Positions 25,070 to 34,240 of a DNA stretch of 64,000 nt are shown piece by piece. Origin of the DNA: Oscheius onirici (Eukaryota; Nematoda; Chromadorea; Rhabditida; Rhabditidae); NCBI GenBank assembly GCA_932521025.1, contig OW051472.1, positions 7,440,001 through 7,504,000 of the forward strand, given 5' to 3'. The stretch's first letter is position 1, and every line of letters starts with the position of its first letter. A model generated the notes under the pieces. It made no database searches, had not been told where the DNA came from, and saw nothing but the letters and a program-made list of their open reading frames with translations. The position numbers and the translations under genes are program-made.

Positions 25070-25534
25070 ATGAACTTTTCAGCAATATGATGTTCTGCAA
25101 TCTGATAGCTATTGACAAGCTCTTTTCAATGCCGTCGGAAAATCGAAGTTATCTTGAATATCCACGGAGATATGATGCTTTTAAAACGGCCAGTTTTGCC
25201 AAAAAATGGACCAACTGGGTACAACTTAAACTTTTGAGCCACAAAACCATACCGGATTGTGTTGTGCATTGGAATGCGGCCAATAAAACTCTATGGTGTA
25301 TGGGGATAGAGAAGCCGGGAGTTTGCTATATGACAAAGTTATGCTCAAAAGACATGAAAAAATACCAAAACTTCCATTAGTAAATCGACCCGTAAAACCA
25401 GATAATTCAATCAAATTGGCTGATACTTTGGGGTAATATCGGCCTTACGTAGGGCTAATATAAGCCAGAAAATCAGACCTAAACGATCTATCTACGCGGA
25501 GCTAGGATAACTGACTAATTAGTGGCCACCCCTG
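25070..25534. mobile_element. half copy of a TA-flanked inverted-repeat element
   Basis: It resembles the right half of the complete element at 60791-61680 over several hundred bases. Shared runs include gacaagctctt near 25118 and agaaaatcagacctaaacga near 25467. It ends cccctg followed by TA, as the full element does. No matching left terminus was found, so this copy is truncated. Confidence 0.6.
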
Positions 25535-26199
25535 TATGCGAAAAAGATATCACGGCTTGTTCGTGGAAGAAGTTCACGGATAGACTTTTTCCCTGGGTTT
25601 TCCATGGTAAATACAGCTTTGGACTTTTTCCAAGGATTCAAAGAATGACCATGACCACGTCTCCTGAAAGAGCATCTGATAGTACATCCTCTCTGTTCCC
25701 ACGTGTGGAACAAAAACTGGCTTGCCACACTGTTGGGAATCGTTAATCAGTAAAACTACAAAAAAGGCGTGTTTCTCGAGAAACTTTCTGATAACGAAGG
25801 TTGTTGACTCAACAAACTACAGTGGCGAATGGAGTCTACACTTGCTATTTAATGTTCTTTGATCTCGGAGATAATAAAAAACTTTAATACAAAAATGGAT
25901 TAAAAGATTACAAGGAGCTCTGATGTTGATTTAGGTTTACCGGTTTTTTAGAGGTACTCATATTTTTGAATGGTCTTACTATTAAAAAAATGCAAATGTA
26001 ACGTTGTTAGAATTGCGTGACAACTTCGATTTTTAAACCTTGAATAATATTTCGTAATTTCGTAGGAAGCCACCCTTGACGTCATTAGTGTCACCCTTGT
26101 TGGTAATCATGATGATTTACAGAGGGCGGGTCCGATCTGAATAAAAGCACCGTATTTCGCGATAAGAACAAGACAAAGGCTTTGATCAAAGAGTTCTAT

Positions 26200-27774
26200 A
26201 TGGCGTCGACGTCGAGGAGTGACGAGGAAACTATTGTGGAGGAACAGGCAGACATTAGGGTGAGTCTTACCTTTCTATCTAGATTTTTACCAATTTTTTT
26301 TTCGGTTAAAATTGAGCCCGGCGTTAGTCCAACCCTCTCTTTTTCTAAACCTATCTCGCCGCTTTTCGCCAGTAGCCCACTACACGTGGGGGAGCATTGT
26401 TATCTCTCGTGCGCATATTATCAGAAAAAGTTCACAATCTCTGATTTTCAGCAGCTGACATTGGGTGAAATTCGAAGAAACGTCGACCCAGAGTGCTTCA
26501 AAAAGGATACCTTTACCTCTATCCGATATCTGGTCCAGGATTGGATCGTCGTTCTTTTTCTGTACATACTAGTTCCACACATTGAAAAACATTTAGGTTA
26601 TTTTGGTCTATTCTTATGGTAAGAATTGATGCGCTTTTAAAGAAACCCAAAATTGTAGGTATTGGGTGATAGGAGTACAATACAATGCCATTTTTCTCAT
26701 TGGTCACGACTGCGGACACGGCTCGTTTTCGAACTACACATGGCTCAACGATCTCTGTGGCCATCTGGCCCACGCGCCCATTTTGACACCCTACTGGCCT
26801 TTTCAAAAGTCCCACAGGTACCTTCGATTGTTGTTTTTCTTCTGAAAATAGACCTAAGGTTACATCACATTCACACGAACCACATTGAGAAGGACAAGGG
26901 ACATCCGTGGCCAGTCAAAGAAAAGTTCGAAAAGGTTCATGTTGGCTGGAAGTTTTACTTGAAGTTTCCTTTGACCGGATGGTTCAGGTAGTTCTAACAA
27001 GTAGGGATTCTCATTGAAAAGTTCAGATACTTGCCCATGTACACGATTGTTGGAATCCCGGACGGTTCTCATTACTGGCCGGGTTCGAAACTGTTTAGTA
27101 ACAGAACTGAGAGAATACAATGCGCTATCTCCAGCTCAATTTGCATCTTTTTCGGCGTCGTGAGTTTTATTTTCTATAGTTTATTATCATTCAATACTTT
27201 CCCAAAAACCCTTAACATTCAAAATTTTCAGATTGCCTACATCTTGTCAGGCTATTCTCTTTTCACCATGTACAAATACTACATCATCCCATTGCACTTT
27301 CAAGGACTCTTCTTCACCTCCATCACCTACCTTCAGCACAGAAACGAGAAAACCGAGGTACTTTCCCTCTATCTCTCTAACTGAACATCGGTCAGGTGTA
27401 TGAACAAGGAAAGTGGAAGTTTGTACAGGCTCAGACGCAGACCATTGACAGAAAGCTCGGCTTTGGTCTCGACTCAATTATGCATCATATTGGAGACGGT
27501 CAGTTTATAAATATTTTTGTAAATCTCAGCTTTTTAAGGTCATGTTGCTCATCATTTCTTTTTCACGGAGATTCCCCACTATAAGCTGAAAGCAGCGACG
27601 GAAGGCATCAAAGAGACATTGAAGCCGTTTGAGGGAACACCGTACGGGTACAAAACAGAAAGCAGCTACGACTTCATCTTCAAATTTTTCTTCTACAACT
27701 GGAAGTTGGACTATGTCGTTCCAAAAAGTCCCGGCATTTTCCAATGGAGGGTCAATGCTGAAAGATCTCAATAA
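26200..27774 (+). CDS. membrane fatty acid desaturase (delta-12/omega-3 type)
   Basis: Exons 26200-26259, 26452-26618, 26659-26817, 26859-26987, 27027-27159, 27232-27357, 27396-27498, 27539-27774 give 370 residues. All three histidine boxes of the di-iron site are present: HDCGH, HRLHH and HVAHH. The spacing, and the NHIEKD and [13 protein letters not shown] surroundings, fit delta-12/omega-3 desaturases such as nematode FAT-1/FAT-2 or plant FAD2. Four hydrophobic segments are visible. The enzyme would insert a double bond into a fatty acyl chain at the ER membrane using cytochrome b5 electrons. There is no fused b5 domain. The exact regiospecificity cannot be read from the sequence. The stop overlaps an AATAAA. 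The start is the first ATG in an open acidic leader. Confidence 0.9.
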
Positions 27775-27936
27775 AAAAATTTAAGTGACCTCCTGTCAAA
27801 TTTTTTGCGCTCTTTGACCTCTGACCTTTCAGCTGTTTTTATACCGGGACGAGATATCTCGAGCTTTGTTTGCCGTCAGCTAAAAATAGGTCTGTGCTAT
27901 AAGAGACGCTCTTCGTCACATCGCAACTTCCATTCA

Positions 27937-28657
27937 ATGAACTCTCTTCTTTGTTCTTCCTTGATAGCTGTCAGTTTTGCCGCTTTGAAGCCTACAAAAT
28001 GCCCTCACAATTCGGAATTTGGTCTTACCGGAGAATTCAATTGTGATCTAGAAATTAAGGTTTTTTAAAAAGCAGTTTTTTAGCAGGCTAGCTTTTAGAA
28101 CAGCACCACTGCCACACCACAGTGCTGGTGTCAAAAACGAGGAGGATTTGCTCGTAAGACCAATGGGGATTGCGCCAAATGGGAGGATTGTCCCGAATGT
28201 GCGTTTTACTGAATCATCTTCCATTTTTTTCAACATTTCAGCCCAGCACATGTGTGCCGAATTTGAGTTCTACTCCATGATGGGTCCGATTGAGAAGACT
28301 TGTGGAAACAGAAGAGTAAGTCGAGAAAAAAAACAATATGACAACATTCCAGGACCTCAAAGTGACAGTTTCTTCCAATCCTCGCTGCCAGTGTAAAACA
28401 GGACTCGTCCGTATGTTGTTCACTGGAAAATGTGTGCCTCCTCGCGAGTGTCGACCGTCTGATCGAATTGACCAGACAAAGAAGGTTGAGAAATATGACA
28501 CGAACTGTTCGGGAGAGGTGAAACTCATTTAATAAACCCAGGAAGAAGCTTTCAGAAAATATTCTACGACTATGGAAGAAATACCCGCGGTTTTTGTCAC
28601 AAAAGAATGGTCAGACTACGGGACGGAGAGTGTGTCAGCAAAGAAAAGTGTCTTTAA
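27937..28657 (+). CDS. secreted TIL-like cysteine-rich protein, three modules
   Basis: Exons 27937-28059, 28099-28198, 28242-28315, 28353-28517, 28556-28657 give 187 residues. MNSLLCSSLIAVSFA is a signal peptide. Three repeats each end in a C-x-C ... C ... C pattern: CWCQKRGGFARKTNGDC, then CQCKTGLVRMLFTGKC, then CHKRMVRLRDGEC. The C-x-C-x-GxVR-x-G-x-C-V-x4-C shape resembles trypsin-inhibitor-like (TIL) domains, although each repeat has fewer than the full ten cysteines. TIL proteins inhibit extracellular proteases. That function is inferred and uncertain because of the missing cysteines. The same module occurs at the C terminus of the lectin/CCP gene at 34241, a few kilobases away. Confidence 0.7.
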
Positions 28658-28889
28658 TGATCTCGAATGAAACTATTGCATTTTTTGTGTGTGTAACTTC
28701 CGTGTTTGGATCAAAGCCTACGCACGGTCACTTTCGTTTGTTTGCTCTGACGAGACGAAGTGTGTTTGCCGTTCGTTTTCTAAAGAACAACAAACTAAAG
28801 ATTGAGCCCAAAACATGTTGGAGATTGCTAGTCTCTATTTTTTTTTGGCTTATTTCTTGCTTGTTTAAACGGAAAAATGCCATTTTTAT

Positions 28890-29232
28890 TCAATAGAAAC
28901 AAAATGCAAAGCCGATGGCATGAAAGAAGGCCAGGACAAGGAAGAATCCAGATAAACACTCGAAGACGAATATGGCTTCACTATCCAGGAAAAATATTGC
29001 GGAAATGGGCGAAACCACAGCCGCTACAATCCAGAAGACAATATTTACAATGACGCCTCCAGTTACTCGTCCGGCTGCATACCAAATGGACAATGGCTAC
29101 AATTCGTCTTCTGCATAGCAAATATGGACGACTTACGCTCCAGAAGAAAAGAAGGACAACTTTGACGAGATTGTGTCGCGTTCGTTCTGCTTTGAAATCT
29201 CTTTCTATTTGTGGAATTTCGATAGCGTACAT
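28890..29232 (-). CDS. small multi-pass membrane protein, unknown
   Basis: Exons 29137-29232 and 28890-29096 (minus) join in phase 0 and give 100 residues starting MYAIEIPQIERDF. A charged N-terminal segment with ERTRHNLVKVV precedes three hydrophobic segments, including VIVNIVFWIVAAVVSPISA and FFLVLAFFHAIGFAF. The last residues are CFY. No family was recognised. The open frame continues upstream of the chosen ATG, so the true start may be further out. It is a neighbour of a second multi-pass protein at 30470, but the two do not align convincingly. Confidence 0.5.
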
Positions 29233-29616
29233 GATAGTTGAATACTTGCAGAGCAATCTTGGGAAAGGGGAAAGAAAAGCTTTCGTTTGGCGGTTGCTAA
29301 ACGCGAATATTTGTTCAAGCCAGGAAAAGACTATGCTCAAGATCCGAACAACATGGCTTGACAAGCTGCTAAGAAAATCCCCAAAAACTGTGCATACATG
29401 GACTTACATACTTATACTTTTTTGCCCATCTTTATGACTGTTTCGTTTTGTCGTTATTTCCCAACTTTTTGACCACGCATCTACTCTTAGGCCCTGAATG
29501 AATCAGCTGCTCCTCGCCTGTTGGTTTCCTATCTGAAAACAAAAAACAATGACGTGTCTTCCGTTACCTTTGTATAAAAAATCCTTCAGGCGGCGGAGTA
29601 GGTACCTGTCTCGAAC

Positions 29617-30352
29617 ATGAAGACGCTCTTCCACATATTTCTGCTTTTGGTCGCTTTTGCTGTAAGGAACTTTTAAAAGTAACGCAAAGTTTCTTCCCGA
29701 CTCAAGCCTGATTTCCGAAGAGACTCATGAGCTGCGGGTGCTCCCTGAGTTGCTTGGTCCGATCTGGCAAGTCAGACCACATTGAGCTCGGTTAGCACCG
29801 ATTTTCAGGGGGTCTTTGGTTCGAATCCTTTAGTGTGAAAACCTTTTTTCTTTTTACATTTTATACAGAAAAATGTGTTTTTTCATTTCTTCAGGATGCA
29901 AATGACGATGGAAGTGCGGGGGTGTATGCGCAGGAGCAAAAATGGCGGAATTGCTTTGGAAAATTAGAAAATAGGGGTGCAAATAACTAAAAACACGTTT
30001 TTCTATCAAAATGTAAAAAGAAATAAGGTTTTCAATCGAAAGGATTCGAACCCGAAACCTCTTGAAAATCGGTGCTAACCGAGCTCAATGTGGTCTGACT
30101 TGCCAGATCGGACGGCGTCACCTCATACCACTCCTGGTACAGCGTTTGTAAGTAACCGCTCGTTTGAAAGTAACCAAATCGAAAAAAATCAGATAATTAG
30201 AAAACTGTTAAGCAACATTCGCTAATGCTAAATCGAACGAGTGCAAGTACTGGACGTGTCCCACGTACTACGCTTGCAAGGCTACAGAAGCAGTGACTGG
30301 TCCCGTCGGAGTTCTGGGAGAGTTCTGTGCAAAAGGAAACTGCAAGTCCTGA
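29617..30352 (+). CDS. small secreted Cys-rich peptide (exon link uncertain)
   Basis: Exon 1 (29617-29661) encodes MKTLFHIFLLLVAFA, a clear signal peptide followed by gtaagg. The last exon ends at 30352 and encodes CKYWTCPTYYACK, a mature region with five cysteines ending GNCKS. A simple two-exon join is out of phase. A middle exon in the centre of the inverted repeat (from about 29896) would fix the phase, but I cannot prove it. The mature C-x4-C-P-x-Y-x2-C core resembles the peptide encoded at 31598-31826. The intron holds a tRNA-like inverted repeat. The function is unknown. It could be a defence or signalling peptide. Confidence 0.5.
29735..30140. repeat. inverted repeat with tRNA-like arms
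   Basis: The left arm is about 29735-29890 and the right arm about 29998-30140, in opposite orientation with about 100 bases between. Each arm holds ggttcgaatcc or its near copy (the RNA polymerase III box B consensus) preceded by gatctggcaagtcagaccac and gctcggttagcaccgatttt. The cloverleaf cannot be completed, so this is not a working tRNA. It may be a tRNA-derived short repeat inserted twice or folded back. Confidence 0.7.
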
Positions 30353-30469
30353 AAGGAGATTTCATTCAATAAATTATGAACAAATTTAATAATGTTATTG
30401 CATAAATCTTTAACAGAGATTCAATATCATACAACACAGCGCTCAAAAGTGTCACTGTTCATCGCTAAC

Positions 30470-31308
30470 TCAGAGACTTTCGATTTCTTTTTGGAAAATG
30501 AGAACAGCTGGCGTAGCCAATGTGATAATTAGGAAAAGAACTGTTGATAAACAATTCCAGAATTCTGAAACGTTTGCTATGGTCTGTTCAAAAAGAAGAG
30601 GGATTACCTTAAGTTTTTAGCTCTTCCCTTTGAGACCCACTTAGAATGCAAAAGTTGGATACTCAGCCAACAAATTTGAAAGATACGCAACGAACTTTGG
30701 AATTTGGTGGCTGAATATCCAATATCTCATTTCTCCTCAAATCTCTCAAATAGGAGTAACATTTCCATAGACAACTGGCCATGGTCATTGTTGGAATTGT
30801 TACAAACATCACTTCGCTCCAATTTATGGGACTCGTCTGAAAAGTTGTGGATTTCTTCAAAATAAAGAAGTGGTACTATTCCGGCGATCGGAATTTTGTA
30901 GTTCCAGTATCCACAGTACAACAAAATTATCAAGGGTAACATAAAGTGGTGTTGGAGAGAGGCATGCGCCACAGAAGCCAAAAGAACACTGATCAGACCT
31001 GCATAGATCCAGATAATCTAAAAAAAGGTTAAATTTGAAATTTTAGACGTTTACCCCAAAAACTTTGTCTTCAACATTCATGCTGCTGACAGCGGAAATC
31101 GCATAGAACAATCCAAACAAAGTGCAAAAGACAATAAAGGGCGAAATAGTCTAAAGATCTTTTACCACAAAATTGAACAGGTTACCATAGAATGAATCCC
31201 GAAATTGGGCAGCGCTTTGGACAGGGATTTTCCACAGACGTACTTTCTATCATAGTGGTCGAAGTCCATTGTCTGGTATCCCGGAGCATGTTTTTCGATG
31301 TCAGTCAT
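30470..31308 (-). CDS. five-segment membrane protein, unknown
   Basis: Minus exons 31186-31308, 31055-31150, 30877-31017, 30687-30836, 30470-30583, all phase 0, give 207 residues. The N-terminal 41 residues are soluble (MTDIEKHAPGYQTMDFDHYD). Then come hydrophobic segments at PFIVFCTLFGLFYAISAV, WIYAGLISVLLASVAHA, MLPLIILLYCGYW, MFVTIPTMTMASCLW and STVLFLIITLATPAVLIF. The fourth exon could also end at a stop at 30663 if the last intron is not spliced. The chosen model gives a fifth segment and a sensible charged tail. No family was recognised. A tetraspan-like nematode protein is possible. Confidence 0.6.
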
Positions 31309-31597
31309 TGGGGCTGACAGTGCGAGGTAGTGAGGGTCTAAAGAAGCCCGCGGTTGTTTGCGCACACTGAAAACTAGCCGGAGCACAGTATAAACGAAAG
31401 AACGTCACTATGTTATTCGTTTGCGGAAGCTAGAATCAGTGTGAGTCTTAATAAATCTGAAATCCTGGAATCAAAATAGCTGGTGGAGACTCCTCAAACA
31501 AGGTGATATTCTGAACCAGTGGTTTTTCAGTAGCCGAAATTCTGGATGATTTAATATTGCTCGATTAAAAAACAATCAAATGTTTATTGGAACCCCT

Positions 31598-31826
31598 CTA
31601 TTCAAAGGGACATTTAGTCTGCTCACACTTGCAGTCGGGCTTGATGCAGAACTTTCCGCAACCTGTGGTCACCAGACACGTCTGATATGCGGGACAAGTG
31701 ATGAATGTGCACAGACTGCCAGAACCATCATCGGTAGCGGTAACTATCTAAGGTTTCTTTAAATGAAAAGTGAATCAAAGTTACAGTCGTCATAAGGAGA
31801 AAAGCCAGAAGAAGAGTCGCTTTCAT
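31598..31826 (-). CDS. small secreted Cys-rich peptide
   Basis: Exons 31785-31826 and 31598-31747 (minus) join in phase 0 and give 63 residues. MKATLLLAFLLMTT is a signal peptide. The mature part contains CTFITCPAYQTC and then CGKFC, CKC and C, eight cysteines in all. The CPAYQTC core parallels CPTYYAC of the peptide encoded at 29617-30352, so the two are probably old duplicates. A polyadenylation signal follows on the minus strand at 31581-31586. The function is unknown. Size and cysteine density fit an antimicrobial or signalling peptide. Confidence 0.7.
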
Positions 31827-32240
31827 GTCGTTGGACTGCTTCAACTCTGCTCCGTGTATTTTAAAAGACAACATGAACAAAAGAAAATTAGTAAGCACCG
31901 AAAAGACAAAGCAATCTTTTCATTTGAAACAGTGACGAGAATCTTTTTCTACGAAACGTTTAGATTCATTCCGACGCTTCGAATTGGCCGTTCCTTCGAA
32001 CAAAAACCAAGGCAGTTATTGTTGTCAGAACATATTTCGGCTCGGGTTGTCTAATCCTGAAAAGACTTTCAATGTACTCACAAAACTGAGTGTTTTCCCA
32101 AATTAGTGTTATGGACGTCCATTTGACCACACGTCTATTCCCTGAAGGCGACTGCTTGTTCAGCCTGTATTGCCAGAGCAAAGCTATTTCTGTGACCCTA
32201 TAAATGTTCATTCTCTTCATCGCTCAGCTTCATATCTCAA
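31827..32240. other. intergenic, divergent promoter region
   Basis: About 410 bases between the minus-strand peptide gene and the plus-strand lectin/CCP gene. Probable shared upstream region. No repeat was recognised. Confidence 0.5.
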
Positions 32241-33718
32241 ATGCTAATCTTGCTCTTGTTCCTCCCATATACTTCCGGAACAAACTGCCCGCAACCTGCT
32301 GTTCCAGAATTTGCGAAAATTAGCTACGATACTCTTCTCGTTGTTGGCAGTCGTTACAATGTGTTTACGCCAGGGAAGGAGGTCACTTACTTGTATGTTT
32401 TCTTCCTTTTTGTTCAACATTTAATGCAGTTGTGCGTCTTCGGACAACTATGCCGACGGTCCTTATTCAAATGTCAAAAACGTGACGGTGAACTGTGCCC
32501 TTGATGGAACCTGGAACTATGAGCCTTTGAACAATCTCGATTGCGGAACCGACATTATGGTTGGGATGCCTGTCACAGAGGTAAGAATATAAAATTTATA
32601 ATGTCCAAATAATTGCAGTTTTCGTCTGAAGGCTCTCGAACCGTTCGTTTCACATCCGACTCTTTTCCGACGCAGTCAACTGAGATTTCGCGTTTTGTGT
32701 ACAGATAGTAGTTTCTTGAAGTTTACGTTTAACTTTTTCAATGTTCAGCCAAGCAGCTTTTGGAGGAGCGTTTGATGTTTCTTTCGTATATGCTATCACC
32801 GTTACAGCGGTGTTCAAGCTCGTAATCACGCTGAAGGACCAGACAACAGGCAGGCAAATCAATTGCGACGCTGTCAACTTGATACCGAACATTGAGAACA
32901 AGATTCGATGTCAATTGAACGGCGCTACCCACATAACAGTAGAATCGACTGCTACGAACTTTCGGTTGTCTGGATTACGAGTTTCGTCCTCTTCCATCCG
33001 TAAGTTCAAAACTTTCCCAAACTCCTTCGTTTTCAGCGCTTCCACAGCAGCTTGGAGAAGATATTACGAATTGCGGAACTGTACATCTTGGAAAATACCT
33101 CTTTACCACGAATGTGACCTCATTTTATAAAGCCCGTCAAATCTGCAACGGAATCGGCGGGCGTCTTTTGGGCTACAGAGACTGGGATGAATTGAGCTCG
33201 ATAAAAGCAGGACTTTCAAAATTACCGGAAATTATGACCGGTTTTTGGATAGGTGGGTGCTTCTGTGTGGATGAACTCTGTACGACTCAGATGTTTCTGT
33301 CTCTTATGGAGGATGGATCTGGGGAAACGGCTCCATCATCCGTCCCGAAATGTCCGATTGGGCTTTGGAAGGAATCTTGCCAACACTTTCAAAGGCCGTT
33401 TTTCTGTCCAGACTCCACGAATGGCAGTGGGTTCCGGTAAATGTTACACAGAAAATACCAGCCATTTGTCGACTTGGTATGTGTTCCTTTTTCTTGTAAC
33501 AGCTTCTTTTAGAACGCGAACTGAAATGTGTCCCGGAACTATCTGGATCTCCTCAAGGTGGACGAGCTTATTGGAAGACGGATGAGAAAATCCTATATAA
33601 TTGTGAACATGGTTTCCGAATGGAGGGCGTTGCTGAGCGAACGTGTGAAAGAGGAAAATGGTCTGGACAAGTGCCGACATGTACCCCGTTGAGAATTAAC
33701 ATTCTGGGAAGTCCATAA
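32241..33718 (+). CDS. secreted CCP - C-type lectin - CCP protein
   Basis: Exons 32241-32392, 32430-32580, 32619-32698, 32749-32999, 33037-33252, 33291-33476, 33513-33718 give 413 residues. MLILLLFLPYTSG is a signal peptide. A CCP (sushi)-like module spans NCPQPAVPEF to NNLDC. A beta-rich module of about 120 residues follows with CDAVNLIP and IRCQLNGATHI. Next comes a C-type lectin domain with SFYKARQICNGIGGRLLGY, GFWIGG, EWQWVPVN and PAICRL. The last module is a canonical CCP: LYNCEHGFRMEG, CERGKW, VPTC. The usual calcium-site EPN/QPD and WND triplets are not evident, so carbohydrate binding may be lost or altered. Nematode C-type lectins are often induced by pathogens. Confidence 0.82.
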
Positions 33719-33801
33719 TCGACTGAACAGCTACATTTATCTGTAAATAAAGAGTTTCCACCATCTGTTTGCGCATTCACAAACTCCGTCTCGCTTTGGT
33801 C

Positions 33802-34115
33802 ATGCACGTGTCCCTCATCCTGCTCTGCTTTAGTCTTGTATACCCACAAAATTTTGACGTTGCTAGGAGTCCATGCTGGAAAGGGTCGTGTCCAGACGGG
33901 TTCTGGTGCCACAATCGAAGCTGCTTTGCTATACCACAAATTTCCACTGTGAGTCTGACCATGTTCTAGTATTCTTTCAATTGGAATCTGATTTTGTTCT
34001 ACCCAAGATTTAAAATAAGTTTTTGCAGGCTGTGAGACCGTGCTACGACGCCTATCCTCCTTGTGCAACTGGTCACTACTGCTACAACAACAACTGTTAT
34101 TCAAAGATTATGTGA
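33802..34115 (+). CDS. small secreted Cys-rich peptide
   Basis: Exons 33802-33948 and 34029-34115 join in phase 0 and give 77 residues. MHVSLILLCFSLVYPQ is a signal peptide. The mature region has two similar halves: CWKGSCPDGFWCHNRSC and CYDAYPPCATGHYCYNNNC. Each is a four-cysteine unit with C-x4-6-C-x5-C-x4-C spacing, so it looks like an internal duplication. It lies 84 bases after the lectin/CCP gene and 125 before the next, close enough for an operon. A polyadenylation signal is at 34128. The function is unknown. Confidence 0.65.
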
Positions 34116-34240
34116 TTCAGTCTTTCAAATAAACTGTTATTCAAAGAATGGAAACTAGAATATCCTGCTCAATGAAGTGAGACTGTTTGCCCACGATGCG
34201 CGTCGCTTATCAACAAAGAGTCTATCGTCCACTATTGGAC

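Larger units (their letters stand above)
24111..26199. other. AT-rich repeat-laden intergenic region
   Basis: No gene seen. It contains a local duplication (tagttttcactggaaaaaat at about 24448 and 24600), a poly-G run near 24866, a near-perfect palindrome at 24957-25003 and a half copy of an inverted-repeat element at about 25070-25534. Confidence 0.55.

Noticed and set aside
29735-29890. Functional tRNA gene
   Set aside because: Box B is good, but acceptor and D stems cannot be paired and the anticodon arm is not formed. The inverted duplicate also argues for a repeat.
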